From contig SFHC01000003.1 in the NCBI GenBank assembly GCA_004555725.1, positions 1 through 64,000 on the forward strand: a stretch of DNA of 64,000 nt, given 5' to 3'. Below the pieces are notes generated by a model. The model ran no database searches. It was not told the DNA's origin and saw only the letters and a program-made list of their open reading frames with translations. The stretch's first letter is position 1, and each line of letters opens with the position of its first letter. Both the position numbers and the translations under genes were made by a program. The DNA comes from [Eubacterium] saphenum. Lineage in GTDB: Bacteria > Bacillota > Clostridia > Peptostreptococcales > Anaerovoracaceae. Positions 26,001 through 35,179 of this stretch are shown here, one piece after another.

Positions 26001-27008
26001 ATGAAATATTTATTTCTCGTTAATCCGGCTGCCGGAAAGGGTAGTCAGAGAGGAAGGCGGAATGCGGAGAAACACCGGATCAGAATGGAATCGTTCATTG
26101 AACAGATCCGTAATGACGCAGACCGGCTGGGATGCGAAGCAGAAATCATAAAGACTGCAGGCTCCGGAGACGCAGAGCGGAAGGCGGCTGCGTTTGCTGA
26201 GCGGACAAAGGGTGAACCGGCAAGGATTTACGCGTGCGGCGGCGACGGCACACTGAATGAAGTCATCAACGGTGCGTATGGGTATCCGGATCTGGAGATT
26301 GGTGTTTTTCCGATCGGCACAGGAAACGACACCATACGTAATTTTCAGGATCCATCAGGAAGACCGGTTGCAAAAGAAGCATTTCTGGATCCGGCAAGGC
26401 AGATTAAAGGGATCTCGCAGCCGATCGACCTCCTCCGGTACAGCGGCGTTCTCCACGGTCAGTTCCGTACGCGTTACTGCGTCAATATGCTGAATAACGG
26501 GTTTGACTGCAATGTGGTGGCCTGTGCGGGAAGACTGAAACAGAAGCGCTTTATTTCCGGGTCGCTTGCTTATCTCATTGCTGTGTTTATCGTCTTTGCA
26601 AAGAAGCAGGGGATTCGGCTGCGGGCAGAGGCTGATGGAAAAGAGATCAGCCGCGGACTGGTGCTGCTCTGCGCTGCGGCGAACGGATGTTACTGCGGGG
26701 GAGGCATCAAGGGTCTGCCTATGGCAAAGATGAACGATGGTAAAATAGAACTCAGCATCATCCGCAACATGAAGAGAAGAACGTTTCTCCGGCTCCTTCC
26801 GCGGTATGCCGACGGGACGTATCTTGAGAGCCGGCAGGCAGAACAACTGGTAATTCGCGGAAAATACCATTCTGTTTCTCTGTTTCCAGACGGGGAGGAG
26901 AGTTTTCTGACCTGCGCAGACGGAGAAATTACGGATACGACCGGAATTCAGATCGAAGCGGTGCCTGGTGCGCTCCGCTTTATTGTTCCGAAAACGGAAA
27001 CAGAATGA
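26001..27008 (+). CDS. DagK/YegS-type lipid kinase
   Basis: The 335-residue protein has the diacylglycerol kinase catalytic domain: FLVNPAAGKGSQ at the N terminus, YACGGDGTLNEVING for nucleotide binding and VFPIGTGNDTIRNF. A C-terminal beta-rich domain contains PDGEESF. Such kinases phosphorylate diacylglycerol or related lipids at the inner face of the membrane. The start at 26001 is set by AGGGCAGGAA upstream and homology at FLVNP; an in-frame ATG at 25968 overlaps the end region of comF. It is the last gene of the operon, just before the raiA-type RNA. Confidence 0.88.
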   Translation: MKYLFLVNPAAGKGSQRGRRNAEKHRIRMESFIEQIRNDADRLGCEAEIIKTAGSGDAERKAAAFAERTKGEPARIYACGGDGTLNEVINGAYGYPDLEIGVFPIGTGNDTIRNFQDPSGRPVAKEAFLDPARQIKGISQPIDLLRYSGVLHGQFRTRYCVNMLNNGFDCNVVACAGRLKQKRFISGSLAYLIAVFIVFAKKQGIRLRAEADGKEISRGLVLLCAAANGCYCGGGIKGLPMAKMNDGKIELSIIRNMKRRTFLRLLPRYADGTYLESRQAEQLVIRGKYHSVSLFPDGEESFLTCADGEITDTTGIQIEAVPGALRFIVPKTETE

Positions 27009-27011
27009 TCC

Positions 27012-27040
27012 TTGAATTGCATCGGCGCAGCTGATAAAAT
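27012..27040 (+). promoter_or_regulatory. Promoter of the raiA-type RNA
   Basis: TTGAAT (27012-27017) and TAAAAT (27035-27040) are 17 bp apart. The start expected about 7 bases downstream coincides with the 5' side of the RNA's closing helix. The -35 lies directly after the stop of the lipid kinase gene. Confidence 0.7.
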
Positions 27041-27045
27041 GAAAC

Positions 27046-27225
27046 GAGCAGTTTTTCGGGTCTGTGGTTGAAAGTCCATGGCAGATACGGTCAAAAGGAT
27101 CCACGTAAACCGTACGCAGAGACGGCGGCGAGCATGGCGTATCCTAGGTGTAAGTCCTCGGAAAAATTCCGGTAAAGGCAAGTGTGGGGGCAAAGACCAG
27201 GTCAGCTGAAAAACTGCTTTTTTTT
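27046..27225 (+). ncRNA. Structured RNA, probable raiA-motif RNA
   Basis: About 180 bases with no open frame lie upstream of the hpf (raiA) gene. Both ends form a closing helix, GCAGTTTTTC (27048-27057) with GAAAAACTGC (27208-27217), followed by eight Ts, so the 3' arm also acts as terminator. Inside are several short GC-rich complementary segments, for example CATGGCAGATACGGTC-type arms and CCTCGG/CCGG around 27157-27173. The raiA motif is a conserved, highly structured RNA of Firmicutes found upstream of raiA/hpf. The assignment rests on position, size and compact independent transcription, not on a covariance search. The hpf gene has its own promoter, so this is a separate transcript. Confidence 0.7.
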
Positions 27226-27355
27226 AATTCTTTTTCCGTTGATGAAAACGTATGAAATGCCCGGCTAAATATATTTTTTGTCTCTGATAAACAATGAAAT
27301 TCCAACGATTTTTGAGAATTTATTCATGAATACAAGATTTAAAAAAGTCTGAACC

Positions 27356-27384
27356 TTGAAATAATTATTTTGCGGTGATATAAT
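27356..27384 (+). promoter_or_regulatory. Promoter of hpf
   Basis: TTGAAA (27356-27361) and TATAAT (27379-27384), 17-bp spacer, with a TGA extension before the -10. It is one of the best promoters in the window, with a leader of about 110 bases. Confidence 0.75.
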
Positions 27385-27502
27385 ATCCGTAGACACAGAG
27401 GAAAGAATTTCTTCCCTGCAGCCGCATTTCGCGAATGTAGAGAAGCCTTCGTTTCCGCGGCAGAACCTCGCCGTTTGTGTCCGTTAAGTAAAGGAGGCCG
27501 CT

Positions 27503-28036
27503 ATGAAATATAACATTACTGGTAAGAATTTTAAAACGTATCGTCGTCTGGAAGAGCAGATCGAAAAGAAGTTTGATCGGCTTGATAAGTATTTCAGCGA
27601 GGACATTACAGCCAATATTGTACTGTCCCATGAAAGAGGAAAAGACAAGATTGAGGTGACCATTAACGCACAGGGTGCACTGTTCCGTGCTGAGGAAGTT
27701 ACGGACGATGTTTATGAAGGCATCGACCGCGCTGTCGACAAACTGACCAGCCAGATCAAGAAGTTCAAGGGAAGACTTCAGAAGAGATATCAGGATAACA
27801 AGGCTCTGAAATTTGAATTCCTGGAGGATGAACCGGAAGAAGAGGAAGAGGAGCAGCTGAAGATCGTGAGAGAGAAGAAATTTGATCTCCGTCCGATGGA
27901 TGTGGAAGAAGCGATCCTGGAAATGGAAATGCTGGAGCATGATTTCTTTGTATTCTTGAACAGCGACACAGAGACGGTCAATGTTGTATATCGCAGAAAG
28001 GGCGGTAAGTACGGACTTCTGGAACCTCAGTATTAA
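27503..28036 (+). CDS. hpf: Long-form ribosome hibernation promoting factor
   Basis: The 177-residue protein has an N-terminal S30AE domain (about 1-100, beginning MKYNITGKNFKTYRRLEEQIEKK) that occupies the 30S decoding region. An acidic linker (DEPEEEEEEQLK) leads to the C-terminal dimerisation domain ending VNVVYRRKGGKYGLLEPQY, which joins two ribosomes into 100S particles. Length is typical of the long form of Gram-positive bacteria. AAAGGAGG precedes the ATG. A raiA-type RNA lies just upstream and a terminator just downstream. Confidence 0.95.
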   Translation: MKYNITGKNFKTYRRLEEQIEKKFDRLDKYFSEDITANIVLSHERGKDKIEVTINAQGALFRAEEVTDDVYEGIDRAVDKLTSQIKKFKGRLQKRYQDNKALKFEFLEDEPEEEEEEQLKIVREKKFDLRPMDVEEAILEMEMLEHDFFVFLNSDTETVNVVYRRKGGKYGLLEPQY

Positions 28037-28097
28037 TAGAAGATCGACTGTAAAAGCACTATATACTCTAAAGTGGCGCAGCGTACCAAGGCAGCAG

Positions 28098-28120
28098 AAA
28101 TGGCACGCTGTGCCATTTTT
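28098..28120 (+). terminator. Terminator after hpf
   Basis: AAATGGCAC (28098-28106) pairs with GTGCCATTT (28110-28118) and Ts follow. Confidence 0.7.
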
Positions 28121-28129
28121 ATGTGCGCG

Positions 28130-28158
28130 TTGAGGGATTTTCTGTTTTGTGGTAAATT
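28130..28158 (+). promoter_or_regulatory. Promoter of glmM
   Basis: TTGAGG (28130-28135) and TAAATT (28153-28158) with a 17-bp spacer, directly after the hpf terminator. Confidence 0.5.
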
Positions 28159-28221
28159 ATTAGTAGAACTTTATTCAGCAGAACAGAAAGGAGCATGCAC
28201 GCAGAACGTGCGGGTGCGATT

Positions 28222-29661
28222 ATGGGAAAATATTTTGGAACAGATGGATTTCGCGGAGAAGCAAATGTTGATCTGACTTCCGATCACGCATATAAAGTAG
28301 GTCGTTTTTTGGGATGGTATTTTGGAGAACTGAGAAGGCGCGAGGGATATAAAGATGACGGCGTTTTTGAATACAGCTGGAGGGGAGCGGATGAGAAAAA
28401 GCCGAGAATTGTCATCGGCAAGGATACCAGAAGATCCAGCTATATGATTGAGTACGCACTGATTGCCGGCATGGTTGCGTCCGGCGCAGACGCCTATACA
28501 ATGCACGTCACGACAACGCCGTCCGTTGCGTATATCACGAGAACCGAAGAATTTGACTGCGGCGTCATGATCACGGCCTCGCACAATCCATTTTATGATA
28601 ACGGCATCAAGGTGCTGAACCGGAACGGACAGAAGATGGATGAAGAAACGATTTCTCTGATTGAGGATTATCTGGACGGTCATCTTGAGGTATTCGGTAA
28701 ATCCTATGCTGAGCTTCCTTTTGCCGAAAAAGAAGGCGTCGGAAGAGCAGTCGACTATATCGCCGGAAGAAACCGTTACATCGGCTATCTGATCTCGCTT
28801 GGCATGTATTCTCTGCGTGGAAAAAAGATCGGTCTGGACTGCGCCAACGGTTCGTCCTGGAGCATCGCACAGTCTGTTTTTGAAGCGCTTGGAGCCAGAA
28901 CGTATGTGATTAATAACGAGCCGGACGGAACCAATATCAACCGCAATGCCGGATCCACCCATATTGAAGGGCTGCAGAAGTTTGTGTGCGACAATCACCT
29001 GGACTGCGGTTTTGCGTACGACGGAGATGCGGACCGATGCCTGGCTGTAGATGAAAACGGAGATGTCGTGGACGGCGACAAAATCATGTACATTTACGGA
29101 CGTTACATGAAGGAGAGAGGAAAACTCCTGACCAATACAGTTGTCACAACAGTGATGTCCAACTACGGCCTGTACAAGGCGTTTGACGAGATCGACGTCG
29201 ATTACGTCAAGACACCGGTCGGAGACAAGAATGTCTACGCCTATATGTCAGAACACGGATGCCGCATCGGAGGCGAGCAGTCCGGACATATTATTTTCTC
29301 AAAATATGCGACAACAGGCGACGGAATTCTGACCAGTCTGAAGCTGATGCAGGTCATGATGGACAGAAAGAAGCCGCTCAGTGAGCTGGCTGCGCCGGTA
29401 AAGATCTATCCGCAGAAACTGATCAATGTCCGTGTAAAGGATAAAGAGGCTGCGCAGAATGATGAGATCCTTCTGCAGCGCGCGGCAGAGATCAATCAGG
29501 AGCTGGAGAAGAGCGGAAGAGGACGCGTCCTGGTCCGCGCATCCGGAACAGAGCCGCTGATCCGCGTCATGGTAGAGGCAGAAACAATGGATATGGCTTC
29601 CACCTGCGCGCAGGAACTCGCGGATATTCTGAAGCAGAGAGGACTTACTTCTGAGGCCTAG
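28222..29661 (+). CDS. glmM: Phosphoglucosamine mutase (GlmM-type)
   Basis: The 479-residue alpha-D-phosphohexomutase opens MGKYFGTDGFRGEAN. The phosphoserine loop is MITASHNPFYDNG near residue 119, the metal loop is AYDGDADRCLA, the sugar-specificity loop is GGEQSGHI, and the phosphate-binding C-terminal motif is VRASGTEPLIRVM. GlmM converts glucosamine-6-phosphate to glucosamine-1-phosphate for UDP-GlcNAc. Neighbours cdaA, cdaR and glmS support GlmM over a phosphomannomutase. An ATG at 28195 lies too close to AAAGGAG, and the site before 28222 is weak, so the exact start is uncertain. It is a little longer than the usual 450 residues. Confidence 0.85.
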   Translation: MGKYFGTDGFRGEANVDLTSDHAYKVGRFLGWYFGELRRREGYKDDGVFEYSWRGADEKKPRIVIGKDTRRSSYMIEYALIAGMVASGADAYTMHVTTTPSVAYITRTEEFDCGVMITASHNPFYDNGIKVLNRNGQKMDEETISLIEDYLDGHLEVFGKSYAELPFAEKEGVGRAVDYIAGRNRYIGYLISLGMYSLRGKKIGLDCANGSSWSIAQSVFEALGARTYVINNEPDGTNINRNAGSTHIEGLQKFVCDNHLDCGFAYDGDADRCLAVDENGDVVDGDKIMYIYGRYMKERGKLLTNTVVTTVMSNYGLYKAFDEIDVDYVKTPVGDKNVYAYMSEHGCRIGGEQSGHIIFSKYATTGDGILTSLKLMQVMMDRKKPLSELAAPVKIYPQKLINVRVKDKEAAQNDEILLQRAAEINQELEKSGRGRVLVRASGTEPLIRVMVEAETMDMASTCAQELADILKQRGLTSEA

Positions 29662-29714
29662 TTCCGTTTAAGGATAATTAAGTATTGAAAGCGGCCGGCA
29701 GGTTCCTGTACGCC

Positions 29715-29743
29715 TTGAATTAATAATGTTTATCCTGTAAAAT
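29715..29743 (+). promoter_or_regulatory. Promoter upstream of cdaA
   Basis: TTGAAT (29715-29720) and TAAAAT (29738-29743), 17-bp spacer, in the 114-base gap after glmM. Confidence 0.6.
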
Positions 29744-29775
29744 AGGATAGATATCAAGGAACGAAAGGAGCAGTG

Positions 29776-30633
29776 ATGAAGGACTATATTTTGACGCTTA
29801 TCTCGAGTATCCGGATCAATGATGTCCTGGATATCCTGATCACCGCTTTTGTCATATATAAAATACTGGGATTTATTAAACAGACCAGAGCGCAGCAGCT
29901 GGTAAAGGGCCTGATGATCATAGTCGCGGCCTATTTTGTATCCGACTTTCTGGATCTGGCAACGATAAACTGGCTGCTGAAGGGACTGTTTACGTTTGGA
30001 CTGTTTGCGATTGTCGTCATCTTTCAGCCCGAGCTTCGGCGCGGACTGGAGTTCATGGGCCGCAGCAAGTTTGCGGTCGGGCCGATTTCTCAGGTGGATT
30101 CTGAGAGGGCTAAACATATTGTCGATGAAATATCCAGCGCGGCGGGAGAGTTTTCACAGAGCAGAACCGGCGCGCTTATTGTATTTGAGCGTGAAATCGC
30201 GCTTGATGATGTGACGGAATCAGGAACGCAGCTGAATGCGGAAATCAGCGCGCAGCTGCTTGGAAATATATTCTATGAAGGCGCGCCTCTTCACGACGGC
30301 GCAGTTATTATCCGCGGAGATCAGATCTACGCGGCCGGATGCGTGTTGCCGCTGACAGAGAACAAGAATCTGAATAAGAGCCTGGGAACGCGCCATCGCG
30401 CCGGAATCGGCATCAGTGAGCGTTCAGACGCGCTGGTTCTGATTGTCAGCGAGGAGACAGGAATTATTTCAGTAGCGGAGGACGGACGTCTGCGTCGCTT
30501 CCTCGATGAGAAAGACGTAGAAAAGATTCTGCTCGGAATGTATCTGACGGGAACGGATGAAGATCATTCCTTTAAGTTCAGTAAGATCTTTGAACGTTTG
30601 AAGAAAGGGAGTGACCACAAGCATGCTGAATAG
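29776..30633 (+). CDS. cdaA: Diadenylate cyclase CdaA
   Basis: The 285-residue membrane enzyme makes the second messenger c-di-AMP from two ATP. Three hydrophobic helices occupy about residues 1-80, followed by a DAC domain (about 100-250) with the catalytic DGA in LHDGAVIIRGD near residue 174 and the RHR motif in LGTRHRAGIG near residue 206. The ATG at 29776 has AAAGGAG at 5 bases; a GTG at 29773 is too close. The stop overlaps cdaR. In Firmicutes CdaA is regulated by CdaR and GlmM, both encoded alongside. Confidence 0.95.
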   Translation: MKDYILTLISSIRINDVLDILITAFVIYKILGFIKQTRAQQLVKGLMIIVAAYFVSDFLDLATINWLLKGLFTFGLFAIVVIFQPELRRGLEFMGRSKFAVGPISQVDSERAKHIVDEISSAAGEFSQSRTGALIVFEREIALDDVTESGTQLNAEISAQLLGNIFYEGAPLHDGAVIIRGDQIYAAGCVLPLTENKNLNKSLGTRHRAGIGISERSDALVLIVSEETGIISVAEDGRLRRFLDEKDVEKILLGMYLTGTDEDHSFKFSKIFERLKKGSDHKHAE

Positions 30634-31831
30634 CCGGAAAAGCAAAATCATCATCTCTCTGGTTGTGGCGATTGCTCTGTGGGTGTATGTAGTCGGGGAA
30701 ATGGATCCTCAGATCAAAAAAACCTTCCGCAGTGTCCCGATAAAATATGTCAATGAACAGGCGCTTGCAGAGAAAGGCATGGCGGTGTCGTCACTGGGAA
30801 AAGATCAGATGTCGGTAACGCTGTCCGGCAAGAGAAGCCTGTTTACGCGCATGGATTCTGAAGATCTGTCGGCAGAGGTAGATCTGTCTAACGCAGCGGT
30901 TGGAACCAATGAGCTTTCTGTGGAGCTGAATGTTCCATCCGGCCTGGAGTCAACTCACCAGAGTGTGTCCAAGGTTGTTGTAAAAGTAGAACGCAGGATC
31001 AGTCAGAAAAAACAGATCCGCGTCAGCTATCTGGGAAATTACGCAAGCGGAGAGGAGCCGACCACACTTTCCATCAGCCCGTCATCCGTGACGGTAAGCG
31101 GAGCAAAGTCTCTGGTCCGGAAAGTCTCTTACATCCGCGCAACTGTGCAGAAGAGCAGACTCAGCGGAAAAGCGGCGTCGGTCACGGCATCGCTGATGCC
31201 GGTGGACAGCAGCGGATATGAAGTCAAAGATGTTGTCCTTTCTCAGAAAACCGTGCATATCCGGACGGCTCTGTATAAGACCAAGAGCGTCAAACTGAAC
31301 GTCTCTGTCAAAGACAGTTCAGATGACAGCGGGAACCGCACATATGACGCGCCGGACCGCATGACGATCAAGGGACCGCAGTCTAAGCTGGCGGATATTG
31401 ATGAGATTAAATCCAAGCCAATTGATATCTCCGATATTCATAAAGATACGACGGTAAAGATCGAACCGATCCTTCCGGACGGCGTCGAACTGGCGTCGGA
31501 TTCCGGAAATCTGACGATGACCGTCAACGTGAAGAACGGAGATTACAGTAAAGATTTTGTCTTCAGAGGTTCGGACATCGAGGTGAATGATTTAGGCAGT
31601 GACTATGACGCGCAGATTCTGACGGATTCTGTAAAAGTTACGGTAGCCGGATCGTCTAAGCAGCTTTCTGCAGTTAAGAAAGGCGATATTCATCTGTCTG
31701 TCGGAGCAGGAGATCTTGGCGAAGGAACACACGAGGTCCAGATTGAGGCAGAGCTGAAAAAGAAATATTCCGAGCTCACACTCTCTCCGCAGACCGTAAG
31801 CGTTAAGATTACAAAGAAATCAGGCGATTAA
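30623..31831 (+). CDS. cdaR: YbbR-domain regulator CdaR
   Basis: The 403-residue protein has one N-terminal membrane helix (SKIIISLVVAIALWVYVVG) and then about four YbbR repeats outside the membrane, recognisable by phrases such as SPSSVTVSGAKSLV and APDRMTIKGPQSKL. CdaR modulates the adjacent diadenylate cyclase. The ATG at 30623 lies within the end of cdaA and is preferred to a GTG at 30611, which abuts GGGAG. No catalytic motif is expected. Confidence 0.9.
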   Translation: MLNSRKSKIIISLVVAIALWVYVVGEMDPQIKKTFRSVPIKYVNEQALAEKGMAVSSLGKDQMSVTLSGKRSLFTRMDSEDLSAEVDLSNAAVGTNELSVELNVPSGLESTHQSVSKVVVKVERRISQKKQIRVSYLGNYASGEEPTTLSISPSSVTVSGAKSLVRKVSYIRATVQKSRLSGKAASVTASLMPVDSSGYEVKDVVLSQKTVHIRTALYKTKSVKLNVSVKDSSDDSGNRTYDAPDRMTIKGPQSKLADIDEIKSKPIDISDIHKDTTVKIEPILPDGVELASDSGNLTMTVNVKNGDYSKDFVFRGSDIEVNDLGSDYDAQILTDSVKVTVAGSSKQLSAVKKGDIHLSVGAGDLGEGTHEVQIEAELKKKYSELTLSPQTVSVKITKKSGD

Positions 31832-31896
31832 CAGAAATTCTCGGCCTTGTGCTTTCCGGCGCAGGTGCCCTTTGTCATAAATCAAGGAATAGTGTC

Positions 31897-31920
31897 CCCG
31901 GTGCCTTTACGGGCATCGGG
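31897..31920 (+). other. Hairpin in the glmS leader
   Basis: CCCGGTGCC (31897-31905) pairs with GGCATCGGG (31912-31920), one G-T pair. The following AGTTCTTCAGTTT is a poor T-tract, so it may be a weak terminator or attenuator between cdaR and glmS. The glmS ribozyme core is not recognisable in the 128-base gap. Confidence 0.4.
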
Positions 31921-31959
31921 AGTTCTTCAGTTTAAGGGGATTTAGAAAGGAAACTGATT

Positions 31960-33795
31960 ATGTGTGGAATTGTTGGATATACAGGCCATCAGCCTGCCAG
32001 AGACATCATTATTGACGGGCTGAAAAAACTGGAATACAGGGGATACGACTCTGCGGGCATTGCCCTGCTGGAGGGCGACAAGGTCGTTGTGCGCAAGAAG
32101 AAAGGAAAGATCGCTAATCTGGAGAAGGCGATTGCCGGTGAAAAGTTTTATGCAACGACAGGGATCGGTCATACACGCTGGGCAACGCACGGAGCGCCGA
32201 CTGATGCGAATGCGCATCCGCATATCAGCGCGGACGGCAGCATTGCGGTTGTTCATAACGGCATTATTGAAAATTACATGGAACTGAAGGAAATGCTGCA
32301 GAAAGAACATGGAATCGAGTTCCGCTCAGAGACTGATACGGAAGTCATCGCACAGCTCCTCGGCGTTCTCTACAAGGACAAAAAGAACCTGCAGGACAGT
32401 GTATACACTGCATCTAAGATGATGAAGGGCGCATATACCTTTGCTGCGGTATGCGATAAGGAGCAGGACAGAATTGTCGCGTTCCGCAAGGATACGCCGC
32501 TGATCGCAGGCCTCGGAGACGAGTGCAACTTCCTGGCTTCCGATGTCACGCCGCTCCTGAAGTATCTGGATCAGATCTATCTGATCGACAATGGAGAGAT
32601 GGTCGTCTGCACACCGAATCAGATCGAGATTTTTGATGAGAATTACAAGCCGGTCCACAGGAAGCCGCTGCATGTCAACTGGAGCGTCGAGGACGCGCAG
32701 AAGGGCGGTTATCAGCACTTTATGCTGAAGGAAATCAACGAGCAGCCGAAGGCCGTTTCCGAGACACTGGGAAGACGCCTGGATGAAGAAGGCCATGTCC
32801 ACCTTGACGGGATCACTTTGTCAAAAGAGGACCTGAAGAATATTCACAAAATCGATATCGTGGCATGCGGAACGGCTTATCATGCAGGTCTGGTCGGGAA
32901 ATACCTGATTGAGAAATTTACGGGGATTCCAGTGGAAGTGGATATTGCATCGGAGTACCGCTACCGCAACCCGCTGGTCGATGAGCATACACTGTTTATT
33001 GCGGTCAGCCAGTCCGGAGAGACTCTGGATACGCTGATGTCTCTGCGCGAGGCAAAGGCAAATGGCGCAAGGGTTCTCTCGATTGTCAACGTTGTAGGCA
33101 GCTCGGTTGCCCGTGAATCGGACGATGTGTTTTACACCTGGGCAGGTCCGGAAATCGCTGTTGCGTCCACTAAGGCGTACACGACGCAGCTGATTTGCAT
33201 GTACCTGCTGGCGCTGTATATCGGACGTCTGAATAACCATATTACGGAGGATTATGCACAGAAAGTCATCGGTGAACTGCAGATGCTGCCGGACAAGATC
33301 CAGCATGTCCTGGACCGTTCTGCAGACATTGAGAATATGGCCAAGCTGCTGTACAACCGCTCACAGGTTTTCTATATCGGAAGAGGACTCGATGCGGCAG
33401 TGGCTTATGAAGGTTCACTGAAGCTGAAGGAAATCAGCTACATCAATTCTTTTGCGATTGCCGCGGGAGAACTGAAGCACGGCACGATTGCGCTGATTGA
33501 ACCGGAAACGACGGTGATCGCGATCGCGACACAGGATTTTCTGTATCCGAAGATGTACTCCAATATTGAGGAAATCAAGGCGCGTCACGCGCATATTATT
33601 TCGCTGGTAAAGGAAGGACATGAGGAGATCCGTAAGATCAGCACGGATGTCATTGAAATTCCGGACTGCATGGATGAGGTTTCACCGGTTCTGGCAATTG
33701 TTCCGCTGCAGCTGTTCTCTTATTATATGGCAAGAGAGCGCGGTGAGAACATCGATAAACCGAGAAATCTGGCAAAATCTGTAACGGTAGAGTAA
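31960..33795 (+). CDS. glmS: Glutamine--fructose-6-phosphate aminotransferase
   Basis: The 611-residue enzyme makes glucosamine-6-phosphate from fructose-6-phosphate and glutamine. The N-terminal class II glutaminase domain begins with the catalytic Cys2 (MCGIVGYTGHQPARD) and has EYRGYDSAG and HTRWATHG. Two SIS sugar-isomerase domains follow (AVSQSGETLDTL near residue 350 and GRGLDAAVAYEGSLKLKE near 470), ending in PRNLAKSVTVE. It supplies GlmM, encoded 3.7 kb upstream. GAAAGGAAAC precedes the ATG. Confidence 0.97.
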   Translation: MCGIVGYTGHQPARDIIIDGLKKLEYRGYDSAGIALLEGDKVVVRKKKGKIANLEKAIAGEKFYATTGIGHTRWATHGAPTDANAHPHISADGSIAVVHNGIIENYMELKEMLQKEHGIEFRSETDTEVIAQLLGVLYKDKKNLQDSVYTASKMMKGAYTFAAVCDKEQDRIVAFRKDTPLIAGLGDECNFLASDVTPLLKYLDQIYLIDNGEMVVCTPNQIEIFDENYKPVHRKPLHVNWSVEDAQKGGYQHFMLKEINEQPKAVSETLGRRLDEEGHVHLDGITLSKEDLKNIHKIDIVACGTAYHAGLVGKYLIEKFTGIPVEVDIASEYRYRNPLVDEHTLFIAVSQSGETLDTLMSLREAKANGARVLSIVNVVGSSVARESDDVFYTWAGPEIAVASTKAYTTQLICMYLLALYIGRLNNHITEDYAQKVIGELQMLPDKIQHVLDRSADIENMAKLLYNRSQVFYIGRGLDAAVAYEGSLKLKEISYINSFAIAAGELKHGTIALIEPETTVIAIATQDFLYPKMYSNIEEIKARHAHIISLVKEGHEEIRKISTDVIEIPDCMDEVSPVLAIVPLQLFSYYMARERGENIDKPRNLAKSVTVE

Positions 33796-33807
33796 GGAGG
33801 ATGTTTC

Positions 33808-35058
33808 ATGGCAGAATATGAAGTTCGCGATCTCAGTCTGGCTCCGTCCGGGCATGAAAAGATTGCCTGGGTGCGTTCGCACATGCCGCTGCTGTACGGC
33901 CTGGAGGAGGAATTTAAGAAAACCCGTCCGTTTGAGGGTGTAAAGATTTCTCTTTCGGTTCATCTGGAAGCGAAAACGGCGTACCTCTGCCTTGTACTTC
34001 AGGCGGGCGGCGCGCAGATGTATGTGACCGGAAGCAATGTGCTTTCTACGCAGGATGACGTCGCTGCAGCGCTGGTGGACGATGGACTGTCCGTATTTGC
34101 GTATCACGGCGCGACGGAAGAGGAATATAATCACCATATCGAGCGAACGCTTTCACAGAAACCGAACATCATCATCGATGACGGCGGAGATCTGGTCGGC
34201 ATGCTGCACACGAAGAGGCCGGATCTGGCAGAAGAAGTGTGGGGCGGATGCGAGGAGACGACGACCGGTGTCATCCGTCTGAAAGCGATGGATGAAGAGG
34301 GCGTTCTGAAGTTCCCGATGGTTGCAGTCAATGATGCCAAGTGCAAGCATCTTTTTGACAACCGCTACGGAACGGGGCAGTCTGTCTGGGACAGCATTAT
34401 GAGAAACACCAACCTGATTATCGCTGCCAAGACAGTTGTGGTTGTCGGATACGGCTGGTGCGGACGCGGGATTGCGATGCGCGCGGACGCGCTTGGCGCG
34501 CAGGTGATTGTCACAGAAGTGGATCCGGTAAAGGCGATTGAAGCCAGAATGGACGGCTACAGCGTTATGCCGATGAAGCAGGCGGCAGAGAAGGGGGATA
34601 TCTTTGTCTCTGCTACAGGATGCTGCAAAACGATCACCGTTGAGGATATGCTGAGGATGAAGGATCAGGCGATCCTGACCAATGCCGGACATTTCAACTG
34701 TGAGGTCGATATGGAAGACCTGGAGAAGAATGCTCTGGAAAAGAAAGAAGTCCGGCATAATATTATGGGGTATAAACTCAGTAACGGCCGCTGGGTGCAT
34801 GTAATCGGCGAGGGACGTCTGGTCAATATCGCCGCTGCAGACGGACATCCGGCAGAGATCATGGATATGAGTTTTGCCGTGCAGGCATTGTCTGCTCTGT
34901 ATATCAAGGAGCATCACGGTGAGCTGCAGAATCACGTCATTCATGTCACCGATCAGATTGATGACGCAGTAGCCAGAAGAAAACTGGCTGCCTGGGGAAC
35001 GGAGATTGACACGCTGACGGATGAGCAGGTGAAATATCTGCACAGCTGGAATCTGTAG
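33808..35058 (+). CDS. ahcY: Adenosylhomocysteinase
   Basis: The 416-residue enzyme reversibly splits S-adenosylhomocysteine to adenosine and homocysteine. The NAD-binding loop VVGYGWCGRGIAMRADALGA lies near residues 212-231. The substrate region has VNDAKCKHLFDNRYGTGQS, and LTNAGHFNCEVD follows. The length fits archaeal and bacterial short forms. It starts 12 bases after glmS behind AAGGAGGA, so the two are probably co-transcribed although functionally separate. Confidence 0.93.
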   Translation: MAEYEVRDLSLAPSGHEKIAWVRSHMPLLYGLEEEFKKTRPFEGVKISLSVHLEAKTAYLCLVLQAGGAQMYVTGSNVLSTQDDVAAALVDDGLSVFAYHGATEEEYNHHIERTLSQKPNIIIDDGGDLVGMLHTKRPDLAEEVWGGCEETTTGVIRLKAMDEEGVLKFPMVAVNDAKCKHLFDNRYGTGQSVWDSIMRNTNLIIAAKTVVVVGYGWCGRGIAMRADALGAQVIVTEVDPVKAIEARMDGYSVMPMKQAAEKGDIFVSATGCCKTITVEDMLRMKDQAILTNAGHFNCEVDMEDLEKNALEKKEVRHNIMGYKLSNGRWVHVIGEGRLVNIAAADGHPAEIMDMSFAVQALSALYIKEHHGELQNHVIHVTDQIDDAVARRKLAAWGTEIDTLTDEQVKYLHSWNL

Positions 35059-35179
35059 ACTGCAGAACTACGTGGGCGGCGCCCGGAGAAGGAAACTCCG
35101 CGGCGCAGTCTGAACCGAGAACAAGTCTGCGGAATAGTCCAGATGTGACGGACGATAATAGAAAAGGGAGGTTCTGGAG

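Noticed and set aside
31832..31959. glmS ribozyme upstream of glmS
   Set aside because: The gap is only 128 bases and the conserved ribozyme core was not recognisable; only one hairpin is seen.
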